A DNA stretch of 64,000 nucleotides from Bursaphelenchus xylophilus (GCA_904066235.2 CAJFCV020000004.1:6014001-6078000), one strand, 5' to 3'; positions 11,912 to 23,188 are shown, counted from the first letter of the stretch. Notes: generated by a model not told the origin, from the sequence alone. A program made the numbers and translations.

Positions 11912-12756
11912 GAGTAGTACAAGTTTCGACCGAGTTCTCGAATGACTTCTGAAAGGAAAGAGTTGTACGACTTAAAATAGCGTTGTAATAATCAATTTTC
12001 CGTAGGTCGAAAAACTGGTTTGCAAAAGCCAAACATTATACTAGAGCCAAGCTAAAAAATAGAAAACAAAAATTCGCAAAAAATCCGCGCTCTATTCGCA
12101 GCGCCTCGATTGACACATGAAAACGCAAGAAACCCGAGATCATCATATCAAAAATCAACAAAAAGTTTATCAAAGCGATCGTAGGCCTTCGCGGAAAATA
12201 CAGAGTCGAGGGGTCACACTTCTGGCATTCAGTCTTATTTTCGTGGCAGGAGAGAGCAGAGATTGGTGTGTTATTTTTTCTTTTTTTTTGTTTGTCGTCT
12301 CATCTGACCATCTGACGTCTGCTCAGGTCTACAACAGGGTTCAGTGTTGCATACTCCACAAAGGTATTTTTTTGGGTTGCTTAATATTTTAGTTTTTTTA
12401 TAAGTGAACAATATGGCCGTCTACACATCTATTGGGCCTTGAAATTTTGAAACAGGAGAATTTCCTGAGAATAGATAGGAGAATTTTTTATTGTTAGTTT
12501 GAGGCGTAGTAACAGCCAGCGTTTATCGCGATCAATGGTTTCTCTTGGACTTAGGTAGCAAGGGGCGGATGACGTAATTCTAAAAATTTCCCGAAGAACG
12601 GATAAAAGAGGAGGAGACAAAGGTAACGGTGAATGACTCATATGTTAACAAAGTCTCTCTCTTGCGCTCTCACGTTGAAATTGTCTCTTTAACAAACGTT
12701 CTATGAGAACTGATTAGAATTTTTACTTATTATTTTCAATAACTCTCCTTTTTCAG
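11912..12756. other. Divergent spacer between NAC-beta and CHMP4
   Basis: About 0.85 kb holding the 5' regions of two housekeeping genes transcribed away from each other. Open frames at 12117-12392 (+) and 12429-12641 (-) lack family resemblance and splice context, and I reject them. Nothing else is recognised. Confidence 0.4.
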
Positions 12757-13510
12757 ATGAGTGTGTTCTCCAATTTATTCAGCAAGAAGAAAGAGGTCAC
12801 CCCATCAACTCAAGATGCTCTCCAAACCCTTAGAAACACTGAGGAGATGCTTCTAAAGAAGCAGGAGTATATTGAAAACAAGATTGAACAGGTAACGTAT
12901 AATTCTGTGTATCTTTTAGTCCAATTTAGGAATTAAAAACTGCGCGGCAGCATGGTACCAAGAATAAACGGTTGGCTCTTCAAGCTCTGCGCAACAAGAA
13001 AAAGTTAGAGAAACAACAAGAAATGAATGATGGAATGTTGAACAGAATTCAGCATCAGAAGGAAACACTCGAGAATGCTGCAACGAATGCCGAAGTTTTG
13101 CAAGTTCTGGCTGGATCAGCTAAGGCTCTCAAGGGAGCTCATAACAATATGGATGTGGATAAGGTTCATGATCTTATGGAAGACATTGCTGAACAACAAG
13201 AAGTTGCGAACGAGATCGCTGATGCCATCTCCAGTAATGTTGGAACCGCTGAGTTTGATGAAGATGAACTTTTGGCCGAATTGGAAGCTTTGGAAGAGGT
13301 AAGCTAATTTGAATAGCATGTATTTTAAAATGGTTGTGTAATTCTTGCTATTTATAGGAGGATCTCGATAAACAACTTCTGGCAGCCGGTCCCGCCCCAG
13401 TTGCAGATGTTCCCTTGCCCGTTGCCCCAACCGATGCCCTTCCAAAGGCTAAAGGAAAGTCAAAAGAAGAAGATGAGATGGCTCAACTCCAAGCGTGGGC
13501 AGATTCATAA
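12757..13510 (+). CDS. vps-32: ESCRT-III subunit CHMP4/Snf7/Vps32
   Basis: Exons 12757-12891, 12930-13298 and 13358-13510 give 218 residues. The ATG directly follows TTTTTCAG, a leader trans-splice acceptor. The protein has the Snf7 plan: a basic N-terminal helix region (MSVFSNLFSKKKE, KNKRLALQALRNKKKLEKQ), a run of amphipathic helices (NAEVLQVLAGSAKALKGAHNNMDVDKVHDLMEDI), and an acidic C-terminal tail (EFDEDELLAELEALEEEDLDKQL) containing the MIT-interacting region, ending AQLQAWADS, the helix that recruits ALIX in this family. CHMP4 polymerises on endosomal and plasma membranes to drive scission. It is head-to-head with NAC-beta. Confidence 0.95.
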
Positions 13511-13612
13511 AAACGAAAATCGTACAATGATAACGAACCTTTCAAATCCCCTCTAAACCTTCTATAAATTACTTGTACATTAAATTTATTGATTTGAAAT
13601 AATGAGACCAGA

Positions 13613-15664
13613 TCAACTGATGACCATGTCTTCAGCAGAAAGGTCCGTGAGGTAGTATCCCCAATATCCGACGTTGAATATGAAGTAGGCAGTGGGAAAA
13701 AGTATTGCGCTGAAATATAATATGTCATATTAACATAAGCGGCATACAAACAGATAGAATAATTCTAGAGGAAGTCGTCGATTCCTGTTTTTGATTACTT
13801 ACCTGTATTTGTCAACTTTCTCGGGGTTTGACATCTTCATGCTATTGAGGACATCGTAAATGGATAGGAGTATTCCGTTCTTGGAATGAGTTCTCGATTT
13901 GCTGAATGTGCATTGAAGAGGAGGGTCGGATATGGGCTGAATAATGGGCGGGTGGTCCTTTATCTCGGTGACGGGCATCTCGTCGTTGTTGTTCCGCAGA
14001 CTTGCACACTGTTTTTCCACCCAGAATTGACGCAATCCTATCCTAGGGCTGGGCATTTCCTTCCAGGAGAAATCATCGTCCGCTTTTTTTCGTATCGATG
14101 CTCTCCGTGGTAGACCATCGTTTCGTGACATAAATCCAACTACAGCCAGCTCAAGAAGACTCATGAAGATGAACATCATGCCAGACAACATCCACACATC
14201 AATAGCCTGCATTAAAGTTTTAATTGTTTGATCTTAACATACCTTTACGTACGATACCCTGGGAAGATTCCTGATGATGTTGCCAAATTGAAATGTCATT
14301 GCTAAAAGCAGGGTTAGTAAGAGTTCGATTCCTTACCTAGTAGAGAGTTGACTCCTAACATTGTTCGTGCTGGAATGGCTTTCGAGCCGAGGTAGAACGA
14401 AATCCAAGAGATGAAGATGGTTACGTAACTAAATAAATATTTTGCAAGTAATTGAGTCCTTACGTAGGTATGTATCCCTGCAAAATATACCATCCAAATC
14501 GTCGTTTAAAGACAAATGCGACCGTCAACTCATCCCACCAGCCTGCTGGATACATCTGCTCGATGGCGATGACACTATAATTGACTAAAACAAAGTCGGG
14601 CAATTCTATGGATTTGAGCAACATGACTGGATATGGTTGATTCCACTGCATTCTTACTTCGCCAGTGTTATAATTGAAGGACTCGAACGTTAGGAAACAT
14701 TTCTGTTGATCAAAAGGAAATCTAAATCGAATGAGATGATTATTTTAATTTTATATTTCTTTTATTATATTTGAGCTTTATAATCATCTAAATAGCGGCA
14801 GGACCGATAAACGCTGACTTTGAGTTCTCGGAAAATGTCTAAGTAAAGCTGGTCATGTCCAGACTTAGGCTCAAATATTTGTGCGCCTCATAACAAAATG
14901 TAATTACGTTAGAGTAACAGGATTCCATATAGCCCTTTAAACTTGCACGTTAAGCTCTAGGGTTAGTTAAAAAGACTGCGAAATGTATTGTGCAACAAAA
15001 AGACACTTGTTTTAAGTAGTTACCTTTTTAAGTTCATATCACACGGACCCGTTACTTTCATCCTGTAATTTACCCATACTGTACCGTTTGAGAGGACCAT
15101 CAAGAAAACATTCCTAAAACCAGAGGATTTATAACAAATGTTGAAAAACTTCGTGATGACTAAGTTTGCAAGATTGCTGACTTACCTGAACGGACTTTCG
15201 TGAATGGCTGCGTTTTTTGAATTTATGAAACCTAAAGCAAATCTTCGTTATAATAAAGTCGCCAGGCGCTCACATGTGTTAGGTATCCAAAGTTTTTGCA
15301 GCACTTTGTCATCGAAAGATATATTGTTCTTGCATGGATTCATATAATTGAATGCTAATGCAGGATCTTCCCAGAATTCGTTAATATAAAGATCTAAACA
15401 GTTCGTTGATCGATCCAATATTTTACCTATTTCAAAATCCTGAGTCAGCTCACTAACTGCGGTTACTTCCTGCACCCACATATCTACTCTAACGCGCACC
15501 GGATATGCAGGGAGATAATGTTTGTTGTAGGCTTCCTTCAGGAGATTGTCTATCACTTCCGTGTCGTTGGCACAATTACTGGGTAGATGCGGTTTACCCA
15601 TGCCACCGTAAGAGCTGAGTAATTCGGTCAGGAAGGAGACCATCACCCAGCCCGGATGACTCAT
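13613..15664 (-). CDS. Cys-loop ligand-gated ion channel, probably anion-selective
   Basis: Nine exons (15664-15427, 15393-15274, 15231-15186, 15113-15024, 14721-14464, 14428-14337, 14301-14243, 14206-13803, 13709-13613) join to 467 residues. The extracellular domain has the WxxP-type [18 protein letters not shown] block and the Cys-loop C-x13-C ([15 protein letters not shown]). M1 starts at [14 protein letters not shown], then [21 protein letters not shown] gives M2 with the P-A-R residues that mark anion channels, followed by [13 protein letters not shown] and M3. M4 ([18 protein letters not shown]) lies in the last exon. The subfamily is nematode GABA/amine/acetylcholine-gated channel-like; the ligand cannot be read. 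The start follows CTCTTGCAG, but the signal peptide it gives is weak, so an upstream exon is possible. Confidence 0.9.
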
Positions 15665-17554
15665 CTGCAAGAGTCAGATGAGGAAATTAATCAGCTCCCT
15701 CAACATGAGGACTAAAACATACGATTTAGATGGCACTCCCAAGTTCAACCTCGAGTCAGCACGGAGACCCATACAAAAGGAACAAGGTGGAGGGCATAAC
15801 TTTCTGTAAAATGAAATTATACTCTGAAAGGGAGAATGACAATAAGCGACAAACGAATCATGTTCTCGCGGCGAAGATTTAGTAAAACGCTGTGCAAGGT
15901 CCAGGGCCTGGGGCTCCTTTAAACCTCAGCACCCTAACCAAAACGAACTTGACGGGGTCGTGGAATTGAATTTGCTCTCCTTCTCGTGCATATGAAGCAC
16001 AGAAGGAGACTCGCTTCGACGACGTCACGGAACTTGGTCCACAGAATTCAGGGCTCCAGTCCTAAACAGGGATGAAATATCAGCCAGGCAATAAAGCTGC
16101 ACTCTCATATCCTTATAAGCAAAGTTTCGTTCAGAAAGGTGGCGACTTCTTATTTGCCTCCGGCACTTAAAAACCTTCGTCGAGTGTCACTTTTGCCTGA
16201 GGGCTCAGCTCATTTTCTCTCCGTGGAGATTTCGAAGCCGGCTGACCGTTGTCCTTTTCCTTGACCTGAGCCCAACAAACAGGTTCGATTAAGAAGGGAT
16301 TTAGAGGATCTGTCCAAAAAAGCAAGAAAACATTCGGATGTGCGAAGTTTTAATAAACAAACATCGGAAATGTAGGACCTCCTTCATTGGTTAATAAACT
16401 TCTGATTGGCTGCAAAGACGCGCCTTGTGAGGCCAAGAGGTAACAATTGCATTCAGTTCTCCCAAACTTTTTGTGAAAACGGGCGCCGAGGGGATATTTG
16501 GCGAACGGAAGCAATTTTCAACAGAAAGTGCGCAGCATCGGTTGAAACAGGAAAGGAGCAGTCTGCAAAGGTGACGAGTAGCATACAGCATCACCCTCTC
16601 AAGTACTCAACGACTCTCCTCGGAGTAATCTCCGCCAATTACAACGGCTTTCCCAAGTCTTCCTTCTGTTTTATATTTTCTAATCACGCTTGGCAAACAA
16701 AAATGTATGATGTAACCGTGTTACGGAGAGATAAAGATCATCCATAATCATACGAGCCGCTTGAAGGGTTTTTAATTAAAGGGAGTACGGTAATCCCGAG
16801 GTTCAGAAGGCCTCTGAAACAAAAGGAAACTGAGCTCAAAATTTTTTAAATGTCCTCGGGCATCTAATGTCCTGTTTGTGGGACGAAGAAATTTAAATTT
16901 AAAAGTGGTGTAAGCAAAGAGTGCGCGATTTATTCTTTTAATGCCTGTGATGTCCTCACAAAACAGACTCCCGTGGGGAATCAGGACCAGAACGATGCGG
17001 AACGACGCGAGAAAAGAACAAGGCGCGGAGGTCATGTTTTAAACGGGACACTTGGAGACATAGGTTGGCATGAGCGATGACATCTCCGATTAGACCGCGG
17101 CTGCTTCCGGCGCTTTCCTCGGCTGCGGCCACGTGGAGCCCAGGGTATGTAAATCAGCTCGAATTCTGCTTCCGGCAGCCCTGCCTCGAGAATCCCGTCA
17201 AAAAAGGGGGTGACCGGTTTTGAGTGAGCGAAGCCGACCAACTCTCTGAATTCGAGCTAACAAGAAGATGCTCCCCTCTCCGCTTTTTGGCTTTTTATGA
17301 TTGAAACTGTGTAAAATCTTTTGGTTTATATTTGTTGTCCTGAGATCCATTGATCTGTGCATTCTGACTGTGTCTTAGAACTCTTTGCTCTTTGTTAATG
17401 AAGTTCAAAACTTACTTGAAAAACCATTACTCGCAGAGTAACCTTAAATAATATAACCTCTGCAGGAACAAGATCATTAATCAAATGACATTAAAATTAA
17501 TTTGTCTCAAAAATATAAAAGGCGGCCTGGCAGACCGATCTCCCGTCTTTGATC
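15665..17554. other. 1.9 kb spacer, no convincing gene
   Basis: This is the upstream region of the ligand-gated channel and of the first small peptide gene. Open frames at 16406-16747 (+) and 16772-17241 (-) have no family match, no signal peptide and no supporting splice pattern. An upstream exon of the channel gene carrying its signal peptide could be hidden at about 15690-15850, but I could not find one that joins in phase. Confidence 0.4.
17514..17520 (+). promoter_or_regulatory. TATA box of secreted peptide gene A
   Basis: TATAAAA lies 41 bases before the ATG, so the 5' UTR must be very short. Genes B and C have TATA-like boxes at nearly the same distance. Confidence 0.6.
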
Positions 17555-17853
17555 ATGAATTTTTACATCCTGCCATTCCTTGTCTCCCTGGTCTCTGCCC
17601 AGTATTACTATTACCCATACACAAATCAGTACAACTTCATCAGTGGGGATTCTCCCAGCCGCGCAGCTCCACGACCTCCATTTCGGAGACCACCTCCGCC
17701 AGGGCGGTTTGTTGCTTCACCTGTTGTAAATGGACCACCACAAAATCCAGAAAATCACGGGTATGAATGTCTAACAAATATAAAAGACACATTTACTTTA
17801 GAGTATTACTTGGTGCAGCGATCGGAGCACAAGTTGCAGCTCAGTTAGGCTGA
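17555..17853 (+). CDS. Small secreted Tyr/Pro-rich peptide A
   Basis: Exons 17555-17760 and 17802-17853 encode 85 residues: signal peptide MNFYILPFLVSLVSA, mature start QYYYYPYTNQY, then a Pro/Arg-rich middle (RPPFRRPPPPGR), and a short second exon reading VLLGAAIGAQVAAQLG. That last motif, the intron phase (after the second base of a Gly codon) and the TATA position are shared with genes B and C at 18.7 and 21.4 kb, so the three are paralogs. Nematode peptides of this build include antimicrobial and cuticle-associated ones; the role here is inference. Confidence 0.8.
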
Positions 17854-18211
17854 GGCGGATTCTAATGACTCCAAACTTTCAACACTTGGCTTAAAATTTG
17901 AAACAGCCTCTATGAAGTGTTTGATTCGCAATAAACCTATTCTTGCGTGTATTTGTGAAATAAACGTCATTACCTGCATACTGATCGATTCCTGGTTGAT
18001 TGTGAAAGCTATTTCTGTTCTTGGAAAGCACAGAAAGGAATAAGTAAATAATAAAGAGCGGATCATTTCGTGAAAGTTTTCAACAAATGATTACCTCTTC
18101 AAGGCCGGATAAAACGGCAATTGTCGCGGAAATATGCAGTCCACAAGGGATATTGCGCAAGACAGGTTGGAAACTACAGTAACCAGAAAAAACATTGCGT
18201 TTAGTGAACAG

Positions 18212-18416
18212 GGCCCAATTTCCTAATCGAATTTTTGGTCGAAAAATTCGACTTTCAAGGTCAAGCTATGCAAATTTTGCTTCAAAAATACGAAATTCTT
18301 GGGAATTTTATTTTTTTTATATTATAGTTATAAAAACTCGACTTTCCCACATAAATTCAAATTTTGACCTTGAAAGTCAAATTATTCGACCAAAAAATCG
18401 AATAGGAAATTGGGGC
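18212..18416. mobile_element. Short palindromic MITE-like element
   Basis: GGCCCAATTTCCTAATCGA at the left faces TCGAATAGGAAATTGGGGCC at the right; the arms continue through TTTTTGGTCGAA and GACTTTCAAGGTCAA for about 48 bases with few mismatches. The centre is AT-rich and non-coding. This is the form of a miniature inverted-repeat element; no target duplication is clear. Confidence 0.6.
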
Positions 18417-18641
18417 CGGCCAAAAGGCCCGGGCCTGTATGTATGTAAAAAAATAAACACGAATTATAAAGAAAATCAGGCCAATATATGCAAAAAAGTT
18501 TTGAAAAAGTCATGGTGATCTGGGTGTGAAGTGGATTCCTTACTTGAGTGATGACCTTTGACCCGGGTCCGATACAAGAAAAATTGAATTCAGGGAAGTA
18601 AACTAATAAATGTGTGATTAAAAATAATAAGAATAGTTTGG

Positions 18642-18649
18642 TATATAAG
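18642..18649 (+). promoter_or_regulatory. TATA box of secreted peptide gene B
   Basis: TATATAAG lies 47 bases before the ATG of gene B. Confidence 0.55.
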
Positions 18650-18688
18650 CCCACAAAAGTGCCGACCATCAGACCAAGTCACACAGCA

Positions 18689-18973
18689 ATGTTCATCGTC
18701 ATTTTCCTTCTATTCTTGCCATTGGTTACCTCTCAATACTACTATCCGTATCGTAATTATGGGTATTATAGTCAGGGTTATGGTGGATATGGTGGCTCCC
18801 CATACTATGGAGGGTATGGAGGACTTGGTGGATTTGGTGGAGGGTACGGCGGCGGTTTGTTTTCTAACCCCGGGTAGGTAGAAGAAGACAGAAGTTATGT
18901 TTTCAGATCGGCAATTGGGTCAGTTGTGGGTGCCCAGCTTGGAGCTCAACTGGGACGTGCAATCTCAGGTTAA
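18689..18973 (+). CDS. Small secreted Gly/Tyr-rich peptide B
   Basis: Exons 18689-18873 and 18907-18973 give 83 residues: signal peptide MFIVIFLLFLPLVTS, then QYYYPYRNYGYYSQGYGGYGG and further YGG repeats, and second-exon tail SAIGSVVGAQLGAQLGRAISG. The tail carries a doubled form of the VGAQLG motif of genes A and C. The Gly/Tyr middle resembles YGGYG-type nematode antimicrobial peptides, which are induced by infection or wounding in C. elegans; whether that applies here is untested. Confidence 0.85.
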
Positions 18974-19638
18974 ATACGACTCATGGTAATGTTGGCTGAT
19001 GTTCATGAACATCGAAAACCTTTACTTTTTTGTATTGCGTAAATAAATGGCTTACATGGGCATTCTCCTAATGGATCCCAATCTATTATTTAAAAAGCTG
19101 ATGTGAGTGGAAATCGCCAAAAATTTAGGTCTTATTGTCATACATAGTAAAGAAAAGATGCAATTTTTTGTATTTTTTCGAAGAGCAGTATTTTTATAAT
19201 TTGTAAGTGTATATTTAAAAAAAAACATTTTGAAAACAATGTTAATATTGAGCCGGCGCCGCCGAGATATCGAACGATTTTTGCCGCAGAGAGCACGCTA
19301 AACGTGGAGAGCGGTCAGAGAGAAAACACCTTTTTGGCCATAACTTTGGCAGTTTCGAGCGTAAAAATTTGATTTTTTGTAGAAACATTATCCTTTACGG
19401 TTGAAATAGGCATGAAACTTTTCGAGCCGAAATTCGGCAAAAGGTCCTAAATTTTAGCCGACTTTTGATCTAAAAATCTCGGTTGTTTCTGCAAAGCGCG
19501 AGCTAGGATTCTCGCATATATCTTGGAAAAAATTATTCTAAATTTGTGTCAAGTTTCATCAAAATCTGAGCGTCGCACTTGGAGTACTTCCCCTGTAAAA
19601 TATAATTTGTAAACCTGTGAAAATTGAGCGAGTTTATG

Positions 19639-20348
19639 TACAGCGTGTTTCAAGAAATTTGGAACAAAAGATTTGCTTTTTTTATTTGTGTTCTTTGCAG
19701 CTATCAACGAATTTCTTTTTGCTTCTAAAAATTGACAGCGTGCGTTTTTAGAATCTCAAAAAAAATTTTTTCGTCGGCGGAGACAATTGGGGCCTTTTTT
19801 AAAAATCACAGCGTATTACGCGGCGGAAACGCCGTTGCAACGGCTGAAATCAAGTTTACGTTACACCTCCGTCGATTTTACGGTATGCATTTTTTGTTTT
19901 CGATTTTACGCGCACCGCAGAGGCGCGGCGGAGACTTCAGATTTCGGCGAACGTTGTTTTGGGCCTTTGGTTTTTGCAATTCATGTTGGAAAAGGAGGTT
20001 TGGGTGATTTTTTGTTGTCATCCGATGCACAGATGGCAAAAATTTTGTGCTTTTTTTCCCCGGCGGAGGATTCGGCGGAGGCTTTATCAAAGGGTCAAAG
20101 CTGTTTTACGAGTCCGGGAAAAATCTCAGCTACAAGAATCCAACAGAGCTACATTATCTTTCAAAGATTTTTGATTTTTTTGGTCCGGCGGTTTTGTTTT
20201 GATCTCCGCCGACGAAAAAAATTTTTTTTTGAGATTCTAAAAACGCACGCTGTCAATTTTTAGAAGCAAAAAGAAATTCGTTGATAGCTGCAAAGAACAC
20301 AAAGATATAAGCAAATCATTTGTTCCAAATTTCTTGAAACACCCTGTA
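19639..20348. mobile_element. 710-base element with long terminal inverted repeats
   Basis: The left arm starts TACAGCGTGTTTCAAGAAAT and the right arm ends ATTTCTTGAAACACCCTGTA; the arms match for about 150 bases, through the stretch around GCAGCTATCAACGAATTTC and up to CGTCGGCGGAGA. The centre is rich in CGGCGG/CCGCC words and has only chance open frames. TACAGGGTG-type ends are common on Tc1/mariner-derived miniature elements. The same end appears at about 7179-7197, and shorter relatives lie near 46058 and 54016-54082. Confidence 0.75.
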
Positions 20349-20489
20349 GTACTTTAAGTCAACTTGTAATTCATTTTTCACCCTTAAAACCCGAAATTCG
20401 GCAGCTAATTTTTGCATCTGCTTAATCAGCATGATTTAACGCATTTTTGAAATATGTCCCGCTTAAAAGTAGGAGCCTCTAAAAAAAGT

Positions 20490-20800
20490 ACTTTCCTTGT
20501 AAAATGAAAGTGTAAATATAAAAAATAAAAATTGTAATTTTGGAAACGTGAGTTTGACCTAATGTAATTGTAGAAGTTTCAAAACTATGTATTTCTTCGT
20601 CTAATACTCTTATTAGATCAGAATTTATAGGCTTTCAAAATTACACCGTTAAAAAATTTTTTACACTCGCACTTATGCTTCCACGCTTACAACAAATTTG
20701 CCATTGTAGCATCATTTTTAACAATGTTACATCAAAATGAACACTTTTTCCAAAGTTAAACTTTTTTGAAAAATTTTTACACTTACAACTTTCCCAAAAA
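20490..20800. repeat. AT-rich repeat, relative of 9385-9780
   Basis: The stretch GTAGCATCATTTTTAACAATG, followed by TTACATCAAAATGAACAC and TTTTTGAAAAATTTTTACACTTACAA, parallels 9640-9740. It is non-coding and probably a dispersed repeat. Confidence 0.5.
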
Positions 20801-21360
20801 TTCCGATACGGATGTTTCAAATAAAACTGTAAGTAGAAAAAATTAAATCTTTTCCTAAAATAAATGCATCGTTGACCCGAACTGTCCATAAAAGTCGGAA
20901 CGCGGAAAAAATGGCTTTCGACTTTTCCTTGAAGTAAATCCGAATTGATTTCATCGGTGACGTTGGAAATAAGAAAGTTATGTAACAGGCTGGTTTATTT
21001 TCTCATTTTCTGAGCCCGAATTTGGAAAAATTAAAAGTTTCGATGACTTTTTAAATCCGAGAAAAAGATTTGAAAATCTGCTTATTTCATAGTCCTTTAA
21101 AATTAATTAAGAATTCTATGCAAAAGAGAACGAATGAATTTGAAATAAACTTATTTTCTTAAAATGATAATGAGACCTTGCAACTACCAGAAGGCAGACA
21201 GACAAAGCCATGGAAACGATTCTGACTTTACGAATTGGCTTAAAAACTTTTTACTTTTTTTCAATCGTAGCCTGAAACGTTGAAAAAAAGTGTTGGGGGC
21301 GTTATCTTATTACAACAAACTTCTAAAATGTGACCTTGCATCATGCTTTACATCTCTCAA

Positions 21361-21367
21361 TATAAAA
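21361..21367 (+). promoter_or_regulatory. TATA box of secreted peptide gene C
   Basis: TATAAAA lies 53 bases before the ATG of gene C. Confidence 0.6.
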
Positions 21368-21413
21368 CCGAGACGTCCCATAAAGAAGGGATCCGCACAG
21401 TCCCATTCTCATC

Positions 21414-21829
21414 ATGAATTTGCTTATCACCGTATTCTTGCTCGTAGCCGCTGTGTCGGCCCAATTCTACGGACCTCAGTATGGCGGAGGTCCCTATGGC
21501 CGTGGAGGATATGGTGGAGGCCCATACGGACGAGGGGGATATGGTGGGGGACCATACGGAAGAGGGGGATACGGTGGGGGACCATACGGGCGTGGAGGCT
21601 ATGGAGGTGGCCCCTATGGACGCGGCGGATACGGTGATGGATACAACCCCGGGTAAGTGCAAAAATGTGATTTTTGTACTATACCAGAATGTTAGGAACA
21701 TATGGTTGGGTTGTTTTTAAAAGTGTTTGGGGCGCTAATTAGAAAAGAGAAAGTCGAAACCCGTTTGATTGATTTGTTTGTAGAGCCGCGATTGGAGCCC
21801 AGGTCGGAGCATCTCTTCTTGGCCGTTAA
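21414..21829 (+). CDS. Small secreted Gly/Tyr-rich repeat peptide C
   Basis: Exons 21414-21652 and 21784-21829 give 94 residues. Signal peptide MNLLITVFLLVAAVSA is followed by QFYGPQYGGG and then five near-identical copies of a ten-residue GPYGRGGYGG unit (30-base tandem repeat, about 21490-21640), and the second-exon tail AAIGAQVGASLLGR. The tail, intron phase and TATA spacing place it with genes A and B. The unit is positively charged through its Arg residues, as in cationic Gly-rich antimicrobial peptides; that role is inference. The 30-base repeat invites copy-number change between strains. Confidence 0.88.
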
Positions 21830-22522
21830 CCGACTTGACGAACACCTTTAGTTACCTCAGTCTCTGTTTGTGCAGTTCTCGTTTAACTTAAGTCAGGAAT
21901 AAACGTTCCGTTATTCGCGTACCATCTTAATCCCTTTTGTAATAATCACAAATGCAAATAAGTCATCTGGCAATCAAAATTTTCTGGAAAAACAGTTTCG
22001 AAATACAAAGGAGAAGCCCGCTCCAAGATGCACTTTGATTTTAAAAGGCGTCGATCGGGTGCAGACTGCACCCTGATGAGGCCCGGATTGTGTTAAAAAG
22101 GGTCGTCCAGACGTTTTCCGGATGCCTCTTTACTTGGGATAGGCCTGGCCAAGAGTTCCCTTTCTCCGGCCGGCTCCCCGACGATCAGAGAGACGACAAC
22201 GATGGCCCGGCGCCTGTCCACGACATTCTCTGAGCGGAGAGAGGCGGTCTCTCTTTCTCCTTTATAATACCTGGCCCAAGACTTTGTGTAGAAGGCTTGA
22301 TCCAGCCTTCATGGCCCTATCAGACCGCGATTTTGTTTGTTCTGGCAGGAACCCTACAAGTTTATACTTAATACCGTTTGTTTTATAAACCATACCAACA
22401 TATTGTGTATAAGAAGGCTCAACTTTCGCCATTAGTTTCTGGTAGGGACAAGTTTTCGGATTTATAAAAAGCTATTGTGTTTATAAAGGAATCTAACTCA
22501 AATTCTCCATATCCCTATTCTT
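21830..22522. other. Spacer, nothing recognised
   Basis: About 0.7 kb downstream of peptide gene C. I see no open frame with a domain, no RNA gene and no clear inverted repeat. Confidence 0.4.
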
Positions 22523-22747
22523 TCACATTGCCTCAGACAAACAACAATATGCTTCCACTTTACGACCCTTAAATCTCTTCGCAAAATCCACGTTCCGTTT
22601 TTGGTTGAAGGAAATCCGGCGATGATTGGGGTCGTATTTTCGAAACACTATTTTCATGGCCCGGTTCCGTTCCTCGAGCATCAAGAGCGGCTTCGAAAGG
22701 GCGGGATTCAAGTACTGCCGATAGTACACACTTCTTTTGCGCGCCAT
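22523..22747 (-). CDS. Possible small basic protein, unrecognised
   Basis: A single open exon encodes 74 residues starting MARKRSVYYRQYLNPALSK and ending KVEAYCCLSEAM. It is Arg/Lys-rich and amphipathic, and its frame extends upstream to 22918 without an ATG that is clearly better. Composition looks more protein-like than its neighbours, but I know no family for it and see no leader acceptor next to the start. It could equally be a chance open frame in GC-richer DNA. Confidence 0.3.
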   Translation of the reverse strand: MARKRSVYYRQYLNPALSKPLLMLEERNRAMKIVFRKYDPNHRRISFNQKRNVDFAKRFKGRKVEAYCCLSEAM

Positions 22748-23188
22748 CCCTTGTTTCGCAACGCAAAAGGCGGGCCAGAGAACGGAGGGACGTGCTGTGC
22801 GGCCGACAGAAAAGAGGCAGCTGGCCAAAGAAGGGCTTGTTTTAGGAACAGTTGGTCTTCCTTCGTTTTCTCCCAAACCCATCTCATTTAGAAGGACGCT
22901 GGATTTCTGTGGGATCAAGTGCGGACATTAATAAGGAACGGATGGAGTCAGCCTTGTTTGAGGTCAGTTGAAGTCTCTGCTTTTCTGTCTGACTAATATA
23001 CGACTTTTTCTCCCTTTTCATTGTATTTGGTCGCTTTAGCCGACATTTGAACACAGGTAGGCCGGGAGGTCGTGTCCTATCGTGCCGCGTTTCCCCATTG
23101 TCAGTGTTATATTTTTACCTTTATTTCAGTGCCATTATCCTCACTTAGGTGTTGGTTGACTGTGCCGTTGGCCGCAGCCGAATTGACA
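22748..23188. other. 5' region of the phosphate transporter
   Basis: This includes a TTTATTTCAG at about 23119-23128, a likely leader acceptor 60 bases before the transporter ATG. No other feature is seen. Confidence 0.4.

Larger units (their letters stand above)
18974..21413. other. 2.4 kb spacer filled with repeats
   Basis: Between peptide genes B and C there is no credible gene. It holds a G+C-richer repeat-like stretch (about 19240-19600), the inverted-repeat element at 19639-20348 and an AT-rich repeat at 20490-20800. Open frames at 19732-20263 are parts of the inverted-repeat element and look non-coding. Confidence 0.6.
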
